48,342 nucleotides of DNA from Gammaproteobacteria bacterium (GTDB taxonomy: Bacteria > Pseudomonadota > Gammaproteobacteria > Steroidobacterales > Steroidobacteraceae). Each line of letters opens with the position of its first letter. Within the stretch, counting starts at the first letter, position 1. A program made the position numbers and the translations under genes. The notes under the pieces are model-generated. The model did no database searches. It was not told the DNA's origin and worked only from the letters and a program-made list of their open reading frames with translations. This document shows positions 44,965 to 48,342 of the stretch, piece after piece. The stretch is from contig JANYLH010000086.1 in NCBI GenBank assembly GCA_025357915.1, positions 1 to 48,342 of the forward strand, given 5' to 3'.

Positions 44965-47493
44965 TCACTGCCGCGGTGGCGGCAATGAATCGTCATTGGC
45001 CGTAACCGCCCGGTTGCGAACAATCCGCAATTGCGCGGGCCCCGGCTGGTCTTCGAGCACGACGCTCAGTGTCTGATGCTTCGCATTCACCGTCACGGCA
45101 ACCGGACGATCCTGCAGCCTGGCCGTGGCGGCGCCCTGCCAAGCATGCACTGTCACCCTGATCTGCCGCCACCACGGGGCAAATTCACCTGCGCGCCGCT
45201 CGAACCGGATGGCCATGCCATCGTCCCGGGCTTCGCAGCGCACGAGCTGCCGCAGGTACCCGCGCCGTGTATATCCCATGCTGTGCCCGTCGTCCTGATA
45301 GATCACGCCGCGGCAATCGTCGCCCGGGTAGACCTCGAGCGACAGCGGGCCGCGCGGCGTCTCGGCCGTGCTCTGCGTCAGCGGCTGGCGCGGCAGGATG
45401 GCGCCGCCGCGCACGAATACCGGCAGATGATCGAGGGCGGGCGTCGCCTCAAGCACGAGGCCGGCGCGCGCCGCGGCGCCTGCCGTGCCGCTGCTGTCGG
45501 GGTCAGTGGCACGGCGCAGCGTGCTCGCCTCCGCGCCCGTCCAATAATCGTACCAGCGCCCTGCCGGCAGGCAGATCGTGTAGTCCGCCGGCGATTCGAG
45601 CGTGGGGGGTGGTGCCACCAGCAGGCGATCACCGAGCATGAAGGTAGTGGTCTGCTCGCACGGCGCCGCCAGCGCGTCCGGAAAATCATAGAACACCGGG
45701 CGCAGCAGCGGTGCGCCGCTGCGGGCGTTCTCGTCCGCCAGCGCATAAATATAGGGTAGCAGCCGGTAGCGCTCCTCGATGAAATGCCGGCGAATGGCGG
45801 TGTGCCGCGGCCCATCGACCCAGGGCTCCTTGCGCGCAGCGCCCTTGGCATAGTGATCGCGGAATACCGGTATGAACGAGGCGAGCTCGATCCAGCGGGT
45901 CAGCAACTCGGGAGTCGGGGCACCGATGAAGCCGCCGACGTCGGCGCCCGCGTAGGCGAAGCCGCTCATGCCAAGATTGAGCAGCATGGCCACGGAGAGC
46001 TTGAGGTGATTCCAGCTCGAACTGTTGTCGCCCGTCCAGGTGACGGCATAGCGCTGGCCGCCGGCGAAGCTGGCGCGGGTCATGACGTAAGGTCGTTCGT
46101 CCGGCGCGAGGCGCCGTAGTCCATCGAAGGTCGCGCGCGAATTTTCCATGCCGTAGATGTTGTGAATCTCGGCGTGCGTGGCGCTGCGCGCAGCGAACCC
46201 GGGTTCGTCGATGCGGTGCACCGTGTCGGGCGGCATGGTCTTGCTCGGCGTGTCGAAGATCGCCGGCTCGTTCATGTCGTTCCAGAAACCAGCGATGCCT
46301 GCGGCGACCTGCGGTTGAAACAGGTTTCCCCACCACTCGCGCGTAGCGCTGCGCGTGAAATCCGCAAACACCGCCGGACCCGGCCACACCGGCCCCACGT
46401 ACCGCGAGCCATCGGCGCGCTTGAGGAAATGATCGCCGGCAACGCCGCTGTCGTAGGGCCGGTAACCCTGCCCCGGCGCAGCGGCGATGTGCAGGTCGGT
46501 GATCGCCACGAGCCGGAAATGCTGCTGCCGCAGCGTACCGGCGAGATCGGCCAGATCAGGAAAGGTCCGCGCATTGGTCGTGAACGGGCGGTTGCGATCC
46601 TGGTAGTCGATGTCCAGCCAGATGGCGTCCGCGGGGATGCGCAGCGTCCTGAAGCGGGCGGCCAGTTCGCGCACCTCGGCTGCACTCATGTAGCTGTAGC
46701 GCGATTGCTGGAAGCCGAGCGACCACAGCGGTGCGAGCGGCGCCTTGCCGGTCAGGTCGGTGTAGCGCTCGACTACGCGCCGCAGCTGCGGTCCGTAAAT
46801 GAGGTAGTAGTCGATTGGCCCGCCCGCGGCGCCGAAGGCCAGCACGCCCGGATCCTGCTTGCCGAAATCAAACCAGCTGCGCCAGGTATTGTCGAGAAAG
46901 ATGCCGTAGCTTCCGCCCGCGCCGCCGGTGGCGATGAAGAACGGCACGCTCTTGTAAAGCGGGTCGGTCGATTCCTGGAACTGGTAGGAATCGGTATTCC
47001 AGTTGACGAAGGCCTGGCCGCGCCGGTCGAGCGAGCCAGCCTTGTCGCCCATGCCGAAGAAATGCTCGGTTTCCGCCAGGACCTTGCGCAGTGTGAACGC
47101 GGCGCCGGAAGATTCAAGCGCGCGCTCGGGTGCATCCGCGCAAATCAGGTGCCCGGCGAGATCGGCAACAATGAGGCGCAGCGGCGAGCGCTCGAGGCGC
47201 ACGGCGAGCGCCGCGGTGTTGAATCCCTGCGCCTCGGGCTGCGACCAGGCCTGCACACCCACGCTCCGGTGGCGCAGTTCCTCCGCCACCACCCAGGACG
47301 CGTCTTCCGGATATTCACCGGCCGGCGCAATCCGCACGCGCAGGATGTCATCGGCAATCGCCGTGACCTGCACGCGCAGCGCACCCGATTGCAGCTCGGT
47401 GCCGCCCGCCGTGGCCGGCATCGCTCCCTGCGCCAGCGCCAGTGCGGCGAGCGAGGCAGGCAGATTGAGAAACCCGCGGCGGACCCGGTTCAT
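44965..47493 (-). CDS. Glycoside hydrolase family 31 (alpha-glucosidase-like), Tat-type signal
   Basis: From the ATG at 47493 the protein has 842 residues. The N-terminus RVRRGFLNLPASLAALALA has the twin-arginine RRxFL pattern and hydrophobic region of a Tat signal. A beta-sandwich (to ~250) precedes the (beta/alpha)8 barrel. The nucleophile is Asp406 in FWNDMNEP and the acid/base is Asp489 in WTGDNSSSW. ADAIWLDIDYQDRNRPFT is the usual substrate-pocket segment. C-terminal beta domains follow (~640-842). Family 31 retaining enzymes hydrolyse alpha-glucosides or alpha-xylosides; the exact one cannot be stated. A longer upstream frame is rejected because it bypasses the signal peptide. Confidence 0.95.
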   Translation of the reverse strand: MNRVRRGFLNLPASLAALALAQGAMPATAGGTELQSGALRVQVTAIADDILRVRIAPAGEYPEDASWVVAEELRHRSVGVQAWSQPEAQGFNTAALAVRLERSPLRLIVADLAGHLICADAPERALESSGAAFTLRKVLAETEHFFGMGDKAGSLDRRGQAFVNWNTDSYQFQESTDPLYKSVPFFIATGGAGGSYGIFLDNTWRSWFDFGKQDPGVLAFGAAGGPIDYYLIYGPQLRRVVERYTDLTGKAPLAPLWSLGFQQSRYSYMSAAEVRELAARFRTLRIPADAIWLDIDYQDRNRPFTTNARTFPDLADLAGTLRQQHFRLVAITDLHIAAAPGQGYRPYDSGVAGDHFLKRADGSRYVGPVWPGPAVFADFTRSATREWWGNLFQPQVAAGIAGFWNDMNEPAIFDTPSKTMPPDTVHRIDEPGFAARSATHAEIHNIYGMENSRATFDGLRRLAPDERPYVMTRASFAGGQRYAVTWTGDNSSSWNHLKLSVAMLLNLGMSGFAYAGADVGGFIGAPTPELLTRWIELASFIPVFRDHYAKGAARKEPWVDGPRHTAIRRHFIEERYRLLPYIYALADENARSGAPLLRPVFYDFPDALAAPCEQTTTFMLGDRLLVAPPPTLESPADYTICLPAGRWYDYWTGAEASTLRRATDPDSSGTAGAAARAGLVLEATPALDHLPVFVRGGAILPRQPLTQSTAETPRGPLSLEVYPGDDCRGVIYQDDGHSMGYTRRGYLRQLVRCEARDDGMAIRFERRAGEFAPWWRQIRVTVHAWQGAATARLQDRPVAVTVNAKHQTLSVVLEDQPGPAQLRIVRNRAVTANDDSLPPPRQ

Positions 47494-47658
47494 GGCCACT
47501 CCGAACTTGCGCAAGCCGCCAATGTACCAGCTGCTGCCGGCCCTTTGACAATTCCAGGACGGCAACGCGGCGCGTTGTCTGATCAGCCGCCGCCCTGAGC
47601 GCGACGGTGTTGTGGGATACTCCGGCGTTGGGCCCGGCAAGGAACCTGGGGAACTGTC
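47494..47658. promoter_or_regulatory. Divergent control region of GH31 and the 47659 gene
   Basis: This 165-base gap must hold both promoters. It contains a perfect 10-bp palindrome CTTGCGCAAG (47506-47515) next to the GH31 start, a possible operator, and a TTGACA hexamer (47545-47550, plus strand) with no matching -10. I could not assign either promoter with confidence. Confidence 0.4.
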
Positions 47659-48342
47659 ATGGTGCGTCGGAATCTTCTCGCCCTCTTTGCGCTGGCCCTG
47701 TTGCTCCCGCCGCTGCTGCAGGCACAGACCGCCTATTACCGCCACGCCTTCTTCGACAACAGTCTGCAGAACAATTACTACTGGAACAGCAGCGCCGAGA
47801 CCACCGCCCCCAGCACGCTCGAACTGCGCGACCGGCACCTGCCGGTCGAAAGCCGGTTTTTCCTCTCCGCGCCGAATGCGCTGCGCCTGCAATGGCAATC
47901 CCAACCGGGCGGCGGCTGGGATGCCGAGATCCACCTCGTCAATTTTCGCAATCGCTTTCCGGAGCTGACCGGCCGCAACCTGTACTTCTGGCTGTACGCC
48001 CCGCAGGCGATCGCCTCAGCCGACCTGCCCGGGCTCGTGCTCTCCGATGCCCGGGAAGGACTGCAGGTCGCCGAGTTTCCCGGCAGCTTTACCGTGGCCG
48101 AGCCGCTCGGCAAATATGCCGGTGACGTGCCGGCGGGAAAATGGGTACAGGTGCGCGTGCCGATGTCCGGCCTGCGCTCGGCATCGGTATACGAATTCCA
48201 CCCGGAGCGGTTGCAGAGCGTCATCTTTCACCAGGGGCGCGCGGACGGCGTCGCGCACACCCTCATCATCGACCAGGTACGCGTCGACGACGAGCCGGCC
48301 GCCGCCGCACTGCCGCTGACCGCGCCGACCGCCGTCGTCGCA
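47659..48342 (+). CDS. Secreted protein, N-terminal part (runs off the window)
   Basis: At least 228 residues are present with no stop. Residues 1-22 form a signal peptide (NLLALFALALLLPPLLQAQ). The remainder looks like a beta-sandwich carbohydrate-binding-type module: AFFDNSLQNNYYWNSSAE, then ALRLQWQSQPGGGWDAEIHLVNFRNR, LTGRNLYFWLYAP, GKWVQVRVPMSGL and HTLIIDQVRVDD, ending in an alanine/proline linker. This pattern reminds me of the N-terminal module of bacterial glucanase-type proteins with a glycoamylase-like catalytic domain, but the catalytic part is off the edge. Its divergence from GH31 supports a glycan role. Confidence in the gene is high, in its function low. Confidence 0.75.
   Translation, partial: MVRRNLLALFALALLLPPLLQAQTAYYRHAFFDNSLQNNYYWNSSAETTAPSTLELRDRHLPVESRFFLSAPNALRLQWQSQPGGGWDAEIHLVNFRNRFPELTGRNLYFWLYAPQAIASADLPGLVLSDAREGLQVAEFPGSFTVAEPLGKYAGDVPAGKWVQVRVPMSGLRSASVYEFHPERLQSVIFHQGRADGVAHTLIIDQVRVDDEPAAAALPLTAPTAVVA

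Overview
The window is about 48 kb of gene-dense, GC-rich bacterial chromosome. Gene content and order point to a gammaproteobacterium: parA-parB-rsmG beside an atp operon, EnvC-rhodanese-Grx-SecB-GpsA-TrmL, glnA-DUF4124-ntrB-ntrC, glyQS, TatABC and Dtd. The best guess is a high-GC lineage near Xanthomonadales/Steroidobacterales. That placement rests on general knowledge of such gene orders, not on a database comparison. Almost everything is core or ordinary accessory metabolism. I saw no tRNA, rRNA, CRISPR array, prophage, transposase or recognisable defence system.

Layout. 1-334 is non-coding and full of nested inverted repeats. 335-4520 (minus) holds atpI-B-E-F-H-A; atpG, atpD and atpC must lie off the left edge. 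A good sigma70-type promoter lies at 4608-4636. 4685-7089 (minus) is rsmG-parA-parB, a set typical of the origin-proximal region. 7154-8956 is a secreted S9-peptidase-like protein that has lost its catalytic triad. A dihaem cytochrome c4 (minus) and then dtd-tatA-tatB-tatC-OPT transporter (plus) follow. 13548-18812 (minus) carries a YvlD-like membrane protein, an SRPBCC protein, a DedA protein, a possible 40-residue membrane peptide, a GGDEF/EAL protein and an EnvC-like murein hydrolase activator. 18936-21212 (plus) is rhodanese-grxC-secB-gpsA. trmL (minus) diverges from a class 1B dihydroorotate dehydrogenase, a PspC-domain protein and a DMT transporter (plus).

23964-28593 (minus) is the nitrogen-control block glnA-DUF4124-ntrB-ntrC. 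The glnA upstream region has a near-consensus sigma54 promoter and two NtrC-like dyads at predicted positions -108 and -138, almost the layout of Escherichia coli glnAp2. glyQ-glyS-plsC run the other way. 32690-39334 (minus) contains an HDOD protein, an RND efflux pair, a YedK/HMCES-type protein and an NnrU protein. 39422-47493 (minus) is a tight run: a GH31 alpha-glucosidase with a Tat-type signal, RNase T2, a YeeE/YedE transporter, a DUF2127 protein, a TAP-like hydrolase and a NatAB-like ABC exporter. A secreted, probably carbohydrate-related protein starts at 47659 and runs off the right edge.

The most useful observations are the glnA control region, the S9 pseudo-enzyme, the repeat block where atpG would be expected, and the paired direct repeats abutting the atp promoter. 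None amounts to a clearly new system.
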